Source: Lentzea flava (GTDB lineage: Bacteria > Actinomycetota > Actinomycetes > Mycobacteriales > Pseudonocardiaceae). From it: a stretch of DNA of 64,000 nt. A program made the translations under genes and the position numbers. The notes under the pieces were generated by a model. It searched no databases. It worked only from the letters and a program-made list of their open reading frames with translations, and was not told where the DNA came from. Below, one piece after another: positions 48,128 through 57,712 of the stretch; within the stretch, counting starts at the first letter, position 1, and every line of letters begins with the position of its first letter. The stretch spans positions 248,001-312,000 of the forward strand of contig NZ_BMRE01000002.1 in NCBI RefSeq assembly GCF_014648475.1. Direction: 5' to 3'.

Positions 48128-48272
48128 GCTGTCCTCGCCTGACGTGGATATCCGTGAGTGACGCAAGTTTACGTGCACTACTCGGGAGACACGTTAACGT
48201 AGCGAAGGTGGTCAGCGAACCACCTGGCAGACGCAGTTGTTTTCAGTTCACAGTCCGCGCGGAGGTTCTCAG

Positions 48273-49502
48273 GTGAACTCGGGACCGCAGCAGCCGCCTC
48301 CACGGCGTCCTGCACCCCGTCGTGATGACCTGCAGCACGTGCGGGCCACACCGTCGCCGCGCCCGCTGCCGCCCCCCGACGCGACCCAGTTCACCAGCGC
48401 TTTCTCCGGAAGCCTGCCCCCTCCGGGCGCCCCGCAGCGCCGTCCAGCCGGCCCGCCGCCGGGAACGCCCCCTCGCGGGATGCCGCAGGGCCCGCCGCCG
48501 GGAACTCCTCCGCGGGGCATGGGTCAGCCTCCGCGGGGAATGCCTCCGCGTCCGCCCCGTCCCCGCCCGGTCGATCCGCCCACCGAGGTGATCCCGCGCG
48601 TCGAGGACGAGGACGACTACGACGACGATTACTACGACGATGACGATTACTACGACGACGAGGACGACAAGCCCGCCCCGCCGCCGGACAGCTTCGCGCG
48701 CAAGGCGGTGCGCGGCTTCGGCGAGGCCCTCATCACGATGGGCCTGGTCGTGCTGCTGTTCGTCGTGTACGAGGTCTACGTGACCGACCTGCTCTCCGCG
48801 GAGAAGCAGGAGGAGGCCACGGCCGCGCTCGACTCCGAATGGGGCTCGAACACCGTCACGCCGCCCCCGTCGGACCCGAACCGCCAGAACAAGCTGACCC
48901 TCATCGAGGGCAAGGCCTTCGCGAAGATGTACATCCCGATCTTCGGCAACGACTGGAAGTTCTCGGTCGTCGAGGGCACCACCGACAAGCACCTCGAGAT
49001 CGGCCCCGGCCACTACAAGGACACCGCCCAACCGGGCGAACCCGGCAACTTCGCCATCGCGGGCCACCGCGTCGGCAAGGGCGCCCCGTTCAACGATCTC
49101 GACCTGCTCCAGTCCTGCAACGCCGTCGTGGTGCAGACCCAGACCCAGTGGTTCGTCTACCGGGTGCTGCCGATGAGCAACGAGGTGGCGGGCTGGGCAT
49201 CGAACCCGAAGTCCAAGGACCCGGCCTGCGCCGGTGTGGCCCCGCTGTCCACCACCCACGGCGACGCCTACGCCAAGACCGTGGGCCAGGAGATCGTCGT
49301 GCCGACCCAGGGCGAGGTCATCGCCCCCATCCCGCACCAGGTCAACACCACGGTGCCCCCGGACAAGCAGGCCCGGCTGCTCACGCTGACGACCTGCCAC
49401 CCGCGCTTCTCCGACCGGCAGCGCCTGATCGTGCACGCCATCGAGACCAAGAGCTACCCGGTGGCCGACGGCTTCGTGCCGCCAGAGATGACGGAGGGCT
49501 GA
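48273..49502 (+). CDS. Class E sortase
   Basis: 409 residues from GTG 48273 with GGAGG 7 nt upstream. The N-terminal about 115 residues are Pro/Arg/Gly-rich; a run of Asp/Tyr/Glu (about residues 110-130) comes before one transmembrane helix (about 150-170, ALITMGLVVLLFVVYEVYV). The extracellular sortase domain has catalytic His (FAIAGHRV), Cys (LTTCHPR) and Arg (RQRLIVHA). Class E enzymes attach LAxTG-type proteins to the wall. No obvious substrate with such a signal is in the window. It is followed by an overlapping 51-residue membrane protein gene. Confidence 0.93.
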   Translation: MNSGPQQPPPRRPAPRRDDLQHVRATPSPRPLPPPDATQFTSAFSGSLPPPGAPQRRPAGPPPGTPPRGMPQGPPPGTPPRGMGQPPRGMPPRPPRPRPVDPPTEVIPRVEDEDDYDDDYYDDDDYYDDEDDKPAPPPDSFARKAVRGFGEALITMGLVVLLFVVYEVYVTDLLSAEKQEEATAALDSEWGSNTVTPPPSDPNRQNKLTLIEGKAFAKMYIPIFGNDWKFSVVEGTTDKHLEIGPGHYKDTAQPGEPGNFAIAGHRVGKGAPFNDLDLLQSCNAVVVQTQTQWFVYRVLPMSNEVAGWASNPKSKDPACAGVAPLSTTHGDAYAKTVGQEIVVPTQGEVIAPIPHQVNTTVPPDKQARLLTLTTCHPRFSDRQRLIVHAIETKSYPVADGFVPPEMTEG

Positions 49503-49657
49503 TGTACGGCTGGATCTGGCGGCACCTGCCGGGCCCGCTGTATCTGCGGATCATCGAGGCGGTCGTGCTGGTGGCCGGTGTCGTGGCGCTGCTGATGTTC
49601 GTGGTGTTCCCGTGGGCGGAGCCGAAGCTGCCGTTCAACAACGTCACCACCCAGTGA
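49502..49657 (+). CDS. Small single-pass membrane protein after sortase
   Basis: 51 residues from ATG 49502, which overlaps the sortase stop by one base (TGATG). MYGWIWRHLPGPLYLRIIEA precedes a single hydrophobic helix, and a short outside tail ends in FNNVTTQ. The WRHLPGP start and the sortase linkage are conserved in actinobacteria; the function is unknown, possibly a sortase partner. Its 3' end overlaps the convergent gene by 14 bp. Confidence 0.85.
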   Translation: MYGWIWRHLPGPLYLRIIEAVVLVAGVVALLMFVVFPWAEPKLPFNNVTTQ

Positions 49658-50105
49658 GCCGCGCATCCACGATCCGCACGCACTCGTGAGCGAACCGGAG
49701 GACGCGGTCCGCCACCGCGGCGGGGTCGTGGATCGCGATCATCCTCAGTTCGTCGAGCTCGTCGGCGTCCCCGAGCTCGCGGAGCGGCACGAGGCGGTAA
49801 GCCCAGTCATCGGGTGACACCTCGCCGCTGATGACGTCGAGGGCGAGGTCGCGACACTCGACCCAGTTCGACTCCTCCTCGCTCAGCCGGGATGTGCCGA
49901 GCTCCGCGAGCACCCGGTCGGCGAGCGCCTCCGCGTCGCAGCCCCGCAGGTCGGTGGGGGACTCGCCGGCCAGCTCGACGAGCGCGGGTGTCTCGTACCC
50001 GGCGAGCAGCAGATCGCACGCCAGCCACACGGCCTGGTCGGGGAGGAGCAGACCGGCGTTGAGGCGCAGCAGCCGCGAGCGGAGCACGGGGTCCACGATC
50101 GTCAC
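49644..50105 (-). CDS. Hypothetical protein, paralogue of upstream gene
   Basis: 153 residues from GTG 50105, overlapping the upstream stop (GTGA). All-alpha, acidic protein; shares LLRLNA, WLACDLLLAG, PALVELAGESPTDL with the next gene and so arose by tandem duplication. No known domain recognised. The recurring (V)RLACDLLxAG...PALxELAGESP pattern occurs in small cytosolic actinobacterial proteins of unknown function. Translationally coupled to its paralogue. Confidence 0.75.
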   Translation of the reverse strand: MTIVDPVLRSRLLRLNAGLLLPDQAVWLACDLLLAGYETPALVELAGESPTDLRGCDAEALADRVLAELGTSRLSEEESNWVECRDLALDVISGEVSPDDWAYRLVPLRELGDADELDELRMIAIHDPAAVADRVLRFAHECVRIVDARLTGW

Positions 50106-50518
50106 CACCCGGCGAGCTGGGTCTCGGCCCGCCGGATGATCTCCTCCGGTGCGAGTTCCGTCTTGAGCTCGTCGAGGCCGTGCCACTGCCCGATGATCCA
50201 CAGTCGGTTCGCCCCGAGCTCCCGCCGCAACTCACCGCTGATCAGCTGACGTGCGACGTCGCGGGCGAGCACCCAGCCCACCTGGTGCCGGGTCAGCACG
50301 GGGAGGCGCAGCTCGGCCAGTGCCGCGGCGACCAGCGGCCGCACCTGGCGGACGGTGAGGCGGGTCGGCGACTCTCCGGCCAGCTCGCGCAACGCGGGCG
50401 AGTCCACGCCCGCCTCCAGCAGATCGCACGCGAGTCGCACCGCGACGTCCGGCTGCACCTCGTTGGCCACGAAGGCGGCGTTGAGGCGCAGCAGGCGGTC
50501 GCGGAGCTCGTCGTTCAC
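50102..50518 (-). CDS. Hypothetical protein, first of tandem paralogue pair
   Basis: 138 residues from GTG 50518 (VNDELRDRL). It has the same motif order as the downstream paralogue: RLLRLNAAF, VRLACDLLEAG, PALRELAGESPTRL, then VARQLISGEL and a C-terminal helix ending in LAGW (LTGW in the paralogue). Soluble, helical, no recognised catalytic motif. The pair lies after fprA on the same strand (88 bp gap). Confidence 0.75.
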   Translation of the reverse strand: MNDELRDRLLRLNAAFVANEVQPDVAVRLACDLLEAGVDSPALRELAGESPTRLTVRQVRPLVAAALAELRLPVLTRHQVGWVLARDVARQLISGELRRELGANRLWIIGQWHGLDELKTELAPEEIIRRAETQLAGW

Positions 50519-50606
50519 AGGACCAGTCTCCGAGCGATCGCCACCGAAATTAGTGAAGCCGCCATCGCGCCCACACACGATGGCGGCTTCATCGGGGAAA
50601 CGGCGG

Positions 50607-51950
50607 TCAGCCGTTCGAGATCGCGGTCATCTCCTCGCGCGACACGACCTTCACGCGCTCGCGGCCCTCGGCGGCGCCCAGTGCGATCTCGTGCAGGTCG
50701 AGCTTGCGCCAGCCCTCGTTCGTCACGAACGGCACGCCGCGCTGCTCGAGGAACTGCACGATGGCGTCCGGCGCAGCCGAGGTGGCGCGGGGGAGGGACG
50801 ACGCGTCCTCCAGCAGGCTCGTGATGGTTTCCAGCGCGTCGCCCTTGGTGTGGCCGATGAGGCCGATCGGGCCGCGCTTGATCCACCCGGTGACGTAGAC
50901 GCCGGGGATGGGCACCTCGTCCAGGTCCAGCACGCGGCCCGCGAGGTGCGGGATCGTGCCTGAGACGTGGTCGAACGGGATGTCGGTCAGGTGCGTGGAG
51001 AGGTAGCCGACGGCGCGGTACACGGCCTGGACGTCCCAGTCCGTGAAGACGCCGGTGCCGCGGACGGTGCCGTCGCCGGTCAGTTCCTGGGTCTCGGTGC
51101 GCAGGCCCTCGACGCGATCGGAACCGAGAACTTCGACCGGGGCCTCCAGGAAGTGCAGGTGCAGTCGGCGCGGGCGGTTGCCGACGTCGCGGATCGCCCA
51201 CTCCTGGAGGGTCTTCACGATCATTTCGACCTGCTTGTTGGTCCTGATCGCGTGCATCGAGGCCTCGTCGAACTCGATGCCCTCCGCGTGGACGATCACC
51301 TCGACGTTCGGCGAGTGGTCGAGTTCGCGCAGTTCCAGCGGGGTGAACTTGGCCTGGGCCGGGCCGCGGCGGCCGAACACGTGGACGTCGGTGACCGGAG
51401 AGGACGCCAGGCCCTCGTACACGTTCTGCGGGATCTCGGTCACCAGGAGCTCGTCGGCGGTCTTGGCGAGGATTCGCGCCACGTCCAGAGCGACGTTGCC
51501 GACGCCCAGCACCGCGACCGACGTGGCGGTCAGCGGCCAGGTGCGCGGGACGTCCGGGTGGCCGTCGTACCAGGACACGAAGTCCGCGGCACCGTAGCTG
51601 CCGGGCAGGTCGATGCCGGGGATGTCCAGCTCGCGGTCGGCGGACGCGCCGGTGGAGAAGACGACCGCGTCGTAGAACTGGCGCAGGTCGTCGAGCTTGA
51701 TGTCGACGCCGTACTCGACGTTGCCGAAGAAGCGGACCTGCGGCTTGTCGAGCACCTTCTGCAGGGCGCCGACGATGCCCTTGATGCGGGGGTGGTCGGG
51801 GGCCACGCCGTAGCGGACGAGGCCGTAGGGCGCCGGCAGCTTCTCGAAGAGGTCGATCTGCACGTCGACGTCGGACTTGGTCAGGATGTCGGCGGCGTAC
51901 ACACCGGCCGGACCGGCGCCGACGACCGCGACGCGCAAGGGACGACTCAT
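50607..51950 (-). CDS. fprA: Ferredoxin--NADP+ reductase (FprA/adrenodoxin reductase type)
   Basis: 447 residues. FAD motif VAVVGAGPAGVYAADIL at the N-terminus, then PYGLVRYGVAPDHPRIKGI, the NADP motif VLGVGNVALDVARIL and the C-terminal GWIKRGPIGLIGHTKGDALE, all typical of the mitochondrial adrenodoxin reductase-like family. It passes electrons between NADPH and ferredoxin. ATG 51950 lies 7 nt after TAAAAT (51963-51958), a leaderless arrangement. An IdeR/DtxR iron box covers this promoter, so the gene should be induced in low iron. Confidence 0.96.
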   Translation of the reverse strand: MSRPLRVAVVGAGPAGVYAADILTKSDVDVQIDLFEKLPAPYGLVRYGVAPDHPRIKGIVGALQKVLDKPQVRFFGNVEYGVDIKLDDLRQFYDAVVFSTGASADRELDIPGIDLPGSYGAADFVSWYDGHPDVPRTWPLTATSVAVLGVGNVALDVARILAKTADELLVTEIPQNVYEGLASSPVTDVHVFGRRGPAQAKFTPLELRELDHSPNVEVIVHAEGIEFDEASMHAIRTNKQVEMIVKTLQEWAIRDVGNRPRRLHLHFLEAPVEVLGSDRVEGLRTETQELTGDGTVRGTGVFTDWDVQAVYRAVGYLSTHLTDIPFDHVSGTIPHLAGRVLDLDEVPIPGVYVTGWIKRGPIGLIGHTKGDALETITSLLEDASSLPRATSAAPDAIVQFLEQRGVPFVTNEGWRKLDLHEIALGAAEGRERVKVVSREEMTAISNG

Positions 51951-51960
51951 GACACCTATT

Positions 51961-51979
51961 TTAGGGTAGCCTAACCTCA
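51961..51979. promoter_or_regulatory. DtxR/IdeR iron box at fprA promoter
   Basis: TTAGGGTAGCCTAACCTCA matches 17 of 19 positions of the iron-box consensus TWAGGTWAGSCTWACCTWA. It overlaps the fprA -10 (51958-51963) and lies 49 bp from the divergent pabA start. Confidence 0.88.
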
Positions 51980-52027
51980 ACGAAGACGAGAGCTAACTCA
52001 CTCGACGCGACCGACTAGGCTTCGTAC

Positions 52028-52669
52028 ATGCGCGTGCTCGTGGTCGACAACTACGACAGCTTCGTCTACAACCTGGTCCAGTACCTCGCCCAGCTCGGGG
52101 CCGAGTGCGTCGTGCGGCGCAACGACGAGGTGGACCTCGACGAGATCGCGAAGGTCGACGGCGTGCTCGTCAGCCCTGGCCCCGGTACACCGGAGCGCGC
52201 CGGGGCGAGCATCGACGTGATCAAGCGGTGTGCCGACACCGGCAAGCCGGTCTTCGGCGTGTGCCTCGGCCATCAGGCGATCGGTGTGGTGTGGGGCGGA
52301 ACGGTCGACCGCGCGCCGGAACTGCTGCACGGCAAGACGAGCATCGTCTTCCACGAGGGCAAGGGTGTGCTGAACGGCGTGCCGAAGCCGTTCATCGCGA
52401 CGCGCTACCACTCGCTGACGGTGCTGCCGGAGACGATTCCCGCGGAGTTCGAGGTCACCGGCAAGACCGAGACCGGCATCGTGATGGCCATGCGCCACAA
52501 GGAACTTCCGGTCGAGGGCGTGCAGTTCCACCCCGAGTCGGTGCTGACCGACGGCGGCCACCGGATGCTCGCCAACTGGCTCAAGGTCTGCGGCTACGAG
52601 GTGCCGGAGGCCACGGTCGCGCAGCTCGAGAACGGCATGCGCACGCTCGCCGCGGCCGCTCGCCAGTAA
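52028..52669 (+). CDS. pabA: Glutamine amidotransferase of aminodeoxychorismate/anthranilate synthase
   Basis: 213-residue class I glutamine amidotransferase. It starts RVLVVDNYDSFVYNLVQYL; the catalytic Cys is in FGVCLGHQAIG, with His/Glu in VEGVQFHPESVLT. It supplies ammonia to PabB or TrpE for folate or tryptophan synthesis; the stand-alone location beside pknB matches Rv0013 (trpG) and its equivalents, so the partner is ambiguous. ATG 52028 lies 6 nt after TAGGCT (52016-52021), suggesting a leaderless mRNA. Confidence 0.94.
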   Translation: MRVLVVDNYDSFVYNLVQYLAQLGAECVVRRNDEVDLDEIAKVDGVLVSPGPGTPERAGASIDVIKRCADTGKPVFGVCLGHQAIGVVWGGTVDRAPELLHGKTSIVFHEGKGVLNGVPKPFIATRYHSLTVLPETIPAEFEVTGKTETGIVMAMRHKELPVEGVQFHPESVLTDGGHRMLANWLKVCGYEVPEATVAQLENGMRTLAAAARQ

Positions 52670-52675
52670 CAAAAA

Positions 52676-52704
52676 GGGGCGGCTCCCACGAAGGAAGCCG
52701 CCCC
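52676..52704 (-). terminator. Terminator of the pknB operon
   Basis: GGGGCGGCT and AGCCGCCCC form a 9-bp stem; on the minus strand it is followed by TTTTT (52675-52671). It ends the fhaB-pknB operon 17 bp after pknB and may also stop pabA. Confidence 0.9.
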
Positions 52705-52720
52705 CTGCACAACCACCGCG

Positions 52721-54727
52721 CTAGGTCGTCACGATCCCGAACTTGCCGACGGTGATCGTCACCGTCGCGCCCTTGGTGATCGGCGATCCCTTGGTCGGGT
52801 TCTGCGAGAGCACCGTCTTGTCCTGGGACGGGTCGTTGACCTGCTGCTGCTGAACGTTCAGGTTTCCGTTCCAGCCCAGCGACTTCAGCTTGTTCTCGGC
52901 TTCCTTCTGGGTCAGGCCGGACAGGTCGGGCATCTCGATCTGGTTGCCCTTCGAGACCTTCAGCGTGACGACCGTGTCCTTGGTCACCTTGCTGTTGCCC
53001 GCCGGGGTCTGCGAGACGACCTGGCCCTCGGGCTTGGTGCTGTCGGTCTGCTCGATGCTGACCTTGAAGCCCGAACCCTCCAGCGTCTGCTTGGCGTCGT
53101 TCACGTCACTGCCCACGACGTTCGGCACGTTCTGCTTGTCCGGTGCCTTGCCGAGCGTGATGGTGATCGTGCCGCCCTTCTTCAGCTTCAGGCCGGACTC
53201 CGGGTTCTGCGACGCGACCTTGCCCTGCAGCTTGGTGTCGTCGACCTCGACCGGGTCGGCGCTCTGCTGGAGCTTGAAGCCGCCGGGGTCCTTGTCGATG
53301 ATCGCCTGCGCCTCCTGAGGGGTCTTGCCCTTCAGGTCGGGCACGGTGGCCTCACCGGGAGGCGCGCCGACGAAGATCGTGACCTGCGCACCCTTCTGCA
53401 CCTGGGTGCCCTCCGGCGGGTCGGTCCTGATCACCTTGGAGATCTGGTCGGCCGTGCACGGGGCCGGTGCGCCGTTCGCACCCGGCTCACAGGCGACCTC
53501 CTGCTGCTGCGGCACGAGACCGGCCTTGTTGATCAGCTCCTTGGCCTCCAGCGGGCTCCGGCCGACGATCGACGGAACCGACACCTTGTCGGTGGTCTTG
53601 CTGCCGGTGTCCATGATGTTGCTGGTGATCCACGCGGCCAGGCCGAGCACGGCGATGCACAGGATGGCCACCAGCGTGATCATGATGGCCTTCTTGCGCC
53701 TGGCGCGCCGTTCCTCTTCCTCGTCGGCGATCGGGTCGTAGTCGTCCTCCGGCTCCGACTTCAACGCGGCCGGGCGGTGCCTGCCGCCGCCACCGGACAT
53801 CACCTGGGTGCGAGGAGCGCGCGACGCCTGCTCGTTCATCACGGCGGTGCGGTCCTCGGCCGTCATCACGGCCGGAGCGGACGGACGCTGGCCGGAGAGC
53901 ACGCGCACCAGGTCGGCCCGCATCTCCGCGGCCGACTGGTAGCGGTTGGCCGGACCCTTCGCCATCGCCTTCAGCACGATCGCGTCGAGCTGCGGCGACA
54001 CCTTCGGGTTCAGCGACGACGGCGGCTTCGGGTCCTCCCGCACGTGCTGGTACGCAACGGCGACGGGGGAGTCGCCGGTGAACGGCGGCTCACCGGTGAG
54101 CAGCTCGAACAGCACGCAGCCGGCGGCGTAGACGTCGGAACGGGCGTCGACGGACTCGCCGCGCGCCTGCTCCGGCGAGAGGTACTGGGCGGTGCCGATC
54201 ACCGCGGCGGTCTGGGTGACCGCGGCCTGGCCGTCGTGCACGGCGCGGGCGATGCCGAAGTCCATCACCTTCACGGCACCGGACTTGGTGATCATCACGT
54301 TCGCCGGCTTCACGTCGCGGTGGACGATGCCGTGCCGGTGGCTGAAGTCGAGTGCGGCCGAGACGTCGGCCATGACCTCCATCGCGCGCTTGCCCGACAG
54401 CGGACCCTGCGTCTTCACGATGTCGCGCAGCGTTCGCCCGTCGACGAACTCCATGACGATGTACGGCAGCGGGCCGTACTCGGTCTGCGTCTCGCCGGTG
54501 TCGTAGACGGCGACGATCGCGGGGTGGTTCAGCGCGGCGGAGTTCTGCGCCTCGCGCCGGAAGCGTTCCTGGAACTGGGCGTCGCGGGCGAGGTCTGCGC
54601 GCAGCACCTTGATCGCCACGTCTCTGCCGAGGCGGACGTCCCGCCCCTTGTGGACCTCGGACATACCGCCGTACCCGAGGGTCTCACCCAGTTCGTAGCG
54701 GTTTGAGAGCAGTCGCGGAGTGCTCAT
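52721..54727 (-). CDS. pknB: Serine/threonine protein kinase PknB
   Basis: 668 residues. The kinase domain (about 11-275) has GYGGMSEV, the catalytic Lys40 (VAIKVL), VHRDVKPANV and DFGIA; the activation loop contains the TQTAAVIGTAQYLSPEQ Thr sites. A juxtamembrane acidic/basic linker, one transmembrane helix (about 345-367) and four extracellular PASTA repeats (about 380-668) follow, as in mycobacterial PknB, which senses muropeptides or lipid II and phosphorylates CwlM, FhaA/B and the MurJ pseudokinase. Last gene of the operon; ATG 54727. Confidence 0.97.
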   Translation of the reverse strand: MSTPRLLSNRYELGETLGYGGMSEVHKGRDVRLGRDVAIKVLRADLARDAQFQERFRREAQNSAALNHPAIVAVYDTGETQTEYGPLPYIVMEFVDGRTLRDIVKTQGPLSGKRAMEVMADVSAALDFSHRHGIVHRDVKPANVMITKSGAVKVMDFGIARAVHDGQAAVTQTAAVIGTAQYLSPEQARGESVDARSDVYAAGCVLFELLTGEPPFTGDSPVAVAYQHVREDPKPPSSLNPKVSPQLDAIVLKAMAKGPANRYQSAAEMRADLVRVLSGQRPSAPAVMTAEDRTAVMNEQASRAPRTQVMSGGGGRHRPAALKSEPEDDYDPIADEEEERRARRKKAIMITLVAILCIAVLGLAAWITSNIMDTGSKTTDKVSVPSIVGRSPLEAKELINKAGLVPQQQEVACEPGANGAPAPCTADQISKVIRTDPPEGTQVQKGAQVTIFVGAPPGEATVPDLKGKTPQEAQAIIDKDPGGFKLQQSADPVEVDDTKLQGKVASQNPESGLKLKKGGTITITLGKAPDKQNVPNVVGSDVNDAKQTLEGSGFKVSIEQTDSTKPEGQVVSQTPAGNSKVTKDTVVTLKVSKGNQIEMPDLSGLTQKEAENKLKSLGWNGNLNVQQQQVNDPSQDKTVLSQNPTKGSPITKGATVTITVGKFGIVTT

Positions 54728-54782
54728 CGGTGCTTCGTCCCGCTCCTCGTCGACGGTGTTCCCAACTCGGTTCTGGTCTTGC

Positions 54783-56237
54783 TCATGGCGCGCATGTCAC
54801 CTTCACCTGCGAGCCAGCCGCCAAGTCGCCTGTCGGCGCGATGGCGGTGACCCGGCACTTCTTCAGGTCGCCCGGCGTTGTGCCCTGCGCGGTCTGCACC
54901 TTGGGCTCCAGGCCGTGGTCGATCAGCTCGGTCCTGACTTCGTCGCCGGAACGCCCGATGTAGTCGTCCTCGTCGATCCGCTTCGGCACGTTGCCCGGTA
55001 TCCGGTCGGCGGAGTCGGGCTTCGCCTGTCCGCTCGCCGGAGGGATCGTCGAACTCGCGGTGGTCTGCAGGCCACGTTGCCCGTTGCCGTCGTTCGGCTT
55101 CATGGTCAGCTTCCAGACGACGACCACGCCGAGCACCAGCAGCACGGTCACCAGGAGAGCGACCATAACCCAGACGACGGTCCGGTTTCTCCCCGGTGGT
55201 GTCGGCATCGGCGTGAACGTGCCGGTCTGGTGCGCCGGTCGCATGCCGGGATGGGTGCCAGGACGGCCGGGGCCGGTCGCGTGGTGCGGCATCTGCGGCG
55301 GAACCGGCAGCGGCTGCGAGACCTGGGGTGGCGGCGGAGGCGGTGCCATCTGGGGCGGTGGTGCCATCTGGGGCATGGTGAACCCGGACGGCGTCGGCAA
55401 CGGCTGGCCCACCCGCACCGCGCTCACCGCGGCGGCGAACTCGCCACCCGTCCGGTAGCGCTGCCGAGGGTCCTTCACCAGCGTGGCCTCGATCAACGCC
55501 CGAGCACCCGGCGGCACGTCCGGCGGCAGCGGCGGGGCGATGTCGCGGATGTGCATCATGGCGACGGTCACCGCGTTGTCCGACAGAAAAGGCCGGTGTC
55601 CGGCAAGGCATTCGTAACCACACACCGCCAACGAGTAAACGTCGCTCGCGGGTTCGGCCTCGCCACCAAGAGCTTGCTCGGGTGCGATGTAGTGCGCGGT
55701 GCCCATCACCATGCCCGACCGCGTCACGGGTGCCGCGTCCACGGCCTTCGCGATGCCGAAGTCGGTGATCTTCACCTTCCCCGACGGCGTGACCATGATG
55801 TTGCCCGGCTTCACGTCCCGGTGCACGAGCCCGCGTTCGTGGGCTGCCTGCAGCGCGTTTCCGGTCTGCTCCAGCAGATCCAGCGTCACGTCCGCCGAAA
55901 GCCGGCCCCGCGAGATGATCGTCGCGAGCGGTTCGCCCTCGACGAGCTCCATCACGAGGTACGCGGTGTCCTCCGGTCCGTCGGTGACGGACGCGGTCTC
56001 GCCGTAGTCGTGCACCGACGCGATGCCGGGGTGGTTGAGCGACGCGGTCATCCGCGCCTCGGTGCGAAAGCGGTGCAGGAACTCGGGATCGCCGGAGAGC
56101 TCGGCCTTGAGGACCTTCACGGCCACTCGGCGGTCGAGCCGTTCGTCGGCGCCTTCCCAGACCTCGCCCATGCCACCGACCGCGATCCGCCTGGTGAGGC
56201 GGTAGCGGTCGGCGAGGAGCTGGCCCGTGGTCAGCAT
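54783..56237 (-). CDS. pknA: Serine/threonine protein kinase PknA with extracellular PASTA-like end
   Basis: 484 residues. Kinase domain about 12-275 with VGGMGEV, Lys41 (VAVKVL), [10 protein letters not shown] and DFGIAKA. A Met/Pro/Gln-rich linker (about 280-345), one transmembrane helix (about 350-370) and an extracellular part ending in a single PASTA-like unit ([20 protein letters not shown] and a late GSQVKVTC) follow. M. tuberculosis PknA lacks PASTA repeats, so this end is notable. ATG 56237 shares one base with the pbpA stop (TGATG). Confidence 0.94.
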   Translation of the reverse strand: MLTTGQLLADRYRLTRRIAVGGMGEVWEGADERLDRRVAVKVLKAELSGDPEFLHRFRTEARMTASLNHPGIASVHDYGETASVTDGPEDTAYLVMELVEGEPLATIISRGRLSADVTLDLLEQTGNALQAAHERGLVHRDVKPGNIMVTPSGKVKITDFGIAKAVDAAPVTRSGMVMGTAHYIAPEQALGGEAEPASDVYSLAVCGYECLAGHRPFLSDNAVTVAMMHIRDIAPPLPPDVPPGARALIEATLVKDPRQRYRTGGEFAAAVSAVRVGQPLPTPSGFTMPQMAPPPQMAPPPPPPQVSQPLPVPPQMPHHATGPGRPGTHPGMRPAHQTGTFTPMPTPPGRNRTVVWVMVALLVTVLLVLGVVVVWKLTMKPNDGNGQRGLQTTASSTIPPASGQAKPDSADRIPGNVPKRIDEDDYIGRSGDEVRTELIDHGLEPKVQTAQGTTPGDLKKCRVTAIAPTGDLAAGSQVKVTCAP

Positions 56238-57712
56238 CAGCGACCCGCCAGGTACGCGTTCATCACGGCGCGCCCGATCGGCGCGGCGACCTTGCCACCG
56301 GTGGCACCCAGACCGCGGTCGCCACCGTCCTCAACGATGACCGCGATCGCGATCTCCGGCTTCTGCGCCGGCGCGAACGCGATGTACCAGGCGTGCGGCT
56401 TGTTCTGCGAGACGTTCTCGCCGTGCTCGGCGGTACCGGTCTTCGACGCCACCTGGATGTTGGCCAGCCGGCCCTCACCACCGGTGTTGATCTCCGACTG
56501 GATCATCATGTCGCGCAGCACGCCGGCGTTCGCCGTCGTCATGGCGGTGTCGAGCTCGTCGGGGTCGGTCTCGTCGATCGGCTTGAGGTCCGGCCCCAGC
56601 ACCTTCGACACCAGGTACGGCTGCATCCTCTTGCCGCCGTTGGCGATCGTCGCCGCGATCATCGCGTTCTGCAGCGGCGTCACGCGCACGTCGCGCTGGC
56701 CGATGCCGCTCTGGTAGAGCGCGGCCTCGTCCTGGATCGCGCCGAGGGTCGAGGTCTCGACCGACAGCGGCACCTTCAGGTCGGAGTCGTTGAAGCCGAA
56801 CTTGTTCGACTGGGCCGTCAGCTTGGACTTGCCGACCTGCGCCGCCATCTCACCGAACGCCGTGTTGCACGACTTGGCGAGCGCCGTCTCCATCGACACC
56901 GTCTGGCCGGGGCCGCACGGCTGGCCGTTGAAGTTCGGGAACGGAGCGTTCGACGTGCCGGGCAGGTTGATCGTGCCCGCCGCGGTGTACTGGGTGTCCT
57001 TGCCCTTGCCGTCGGCGAGTGCCGCGGCCGCCACGACGACCTTGTACGTCGAGCCGGGCGGGTAGAGACCCTGCGTCGCGCGGTTGATCAGCGGGTTGCC
57101 GTTGCCCTTGGCGGTGAGTTCCTTCCACGCCGCCTGCTGCTCGTTCCCGTCGTGGCTCGCGAGCCGGTTCGGGTCGTACGACGGCGTGCTCACCATCGCG
57201 AGGATCTCGCCGGTCGACGGCTTGATCGCGACGACGGAGCCGGTGAAGCCCTTCGCGGTCAGCTGGTCGTACGCGACCTGCTGCACCTTCGAGTCCAGCG
57301 TGAGCTGGACGTTGCCGCCGACCGGGTCGCGACCGGTGATCAGCGCGGAGACCCTGCGGGCGAACAGCCGGTCGTCCGAGCCGTTCAGCAGGTCGTTCTC
57401 CGCGCGCTCCATGCCGGAGGTGCCGTAGGTGACCGACAGGTAGCCGGTCACCGGCGCGTACACCGGACCGTTGTTGTAGGTGCGCAGGTACCGGAGACGG
57501 TCCGTCGTCTCCTTGACGTCCGCGATCACCGTGCCGTCGGCCACCGTGATCAGGCCGCGCTTGCGGGCGTACTCGTCGAGGAGCACCCGCTTGTTGTACG
57601 GGTTCTTGCGCCACTCGTCGGCGTTGATCACCTGCACCCAGGTCGCGTTGCCCAGGAGCAGGACGATCATCACCATCATGGCCATGCCGACACGGCGGAG
57701 CGGTGTGTTCAT
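56237..57712 (-). CDS. pbpA: Class B penicillin-binding protein PbpA
   Basis: 491 residues from ATG 57712; a membrane anchor ([20 protein letters not shown]) comes first. The transpeptidase domain has SxxK in PPGSTYKVV, SxN in AKSCNTAFG and KTG in [11 protein letters not shown]. It cross-links peptidoglycan with the SEDS glycosyltransferase RodA encoded just upstream. A longer open frame to 58438 lies inside rodA and is not real. The start overlaps the rodA stop by four bases. Confidence 0.96.
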   Translation of the reverse strand: MNTPLRRVGMAMMVMIVLLLGNATWVQVINADEWRKNPYNKRVLLDEYARKRGLITVADGTVIADVKETTDRLRYLRTYNNGPVYAPVTGYLSVTYGTSGMERAENDLLNGSDDRLFARRVSALITGRDPVGGNVQLTLDSKVQQVAYDQLTAKGFTGSVVAIKPSTGEILAMVSTPSYDPNRLASHDGNEQQAAWKELTAKGNGNPLINRATQGLYPPGSTYKVVVAAAALADGKGKDTQYTAAGTINLPGTSNAPFPNFNGQPCGPGQTVSMETALAKSCNTAFGEMAAQVGKSKLTAQSNKFGFNDSDLKVPLSVETSTLGAIQDEAALYQSGIGQRDVRVTPLQNAMIAATIANGGKRMQPYLVSKVLGPDLKPIDETDPDELDTAMTTANAGVLRDMMIQSEINTGGEGRLANIQVASKTGTAEHGENVSQNKPHAWYIAFAPAQKPEIAIAVIVEDGGDRGLGATGGKVAAPIGRAVMNAYLAGR

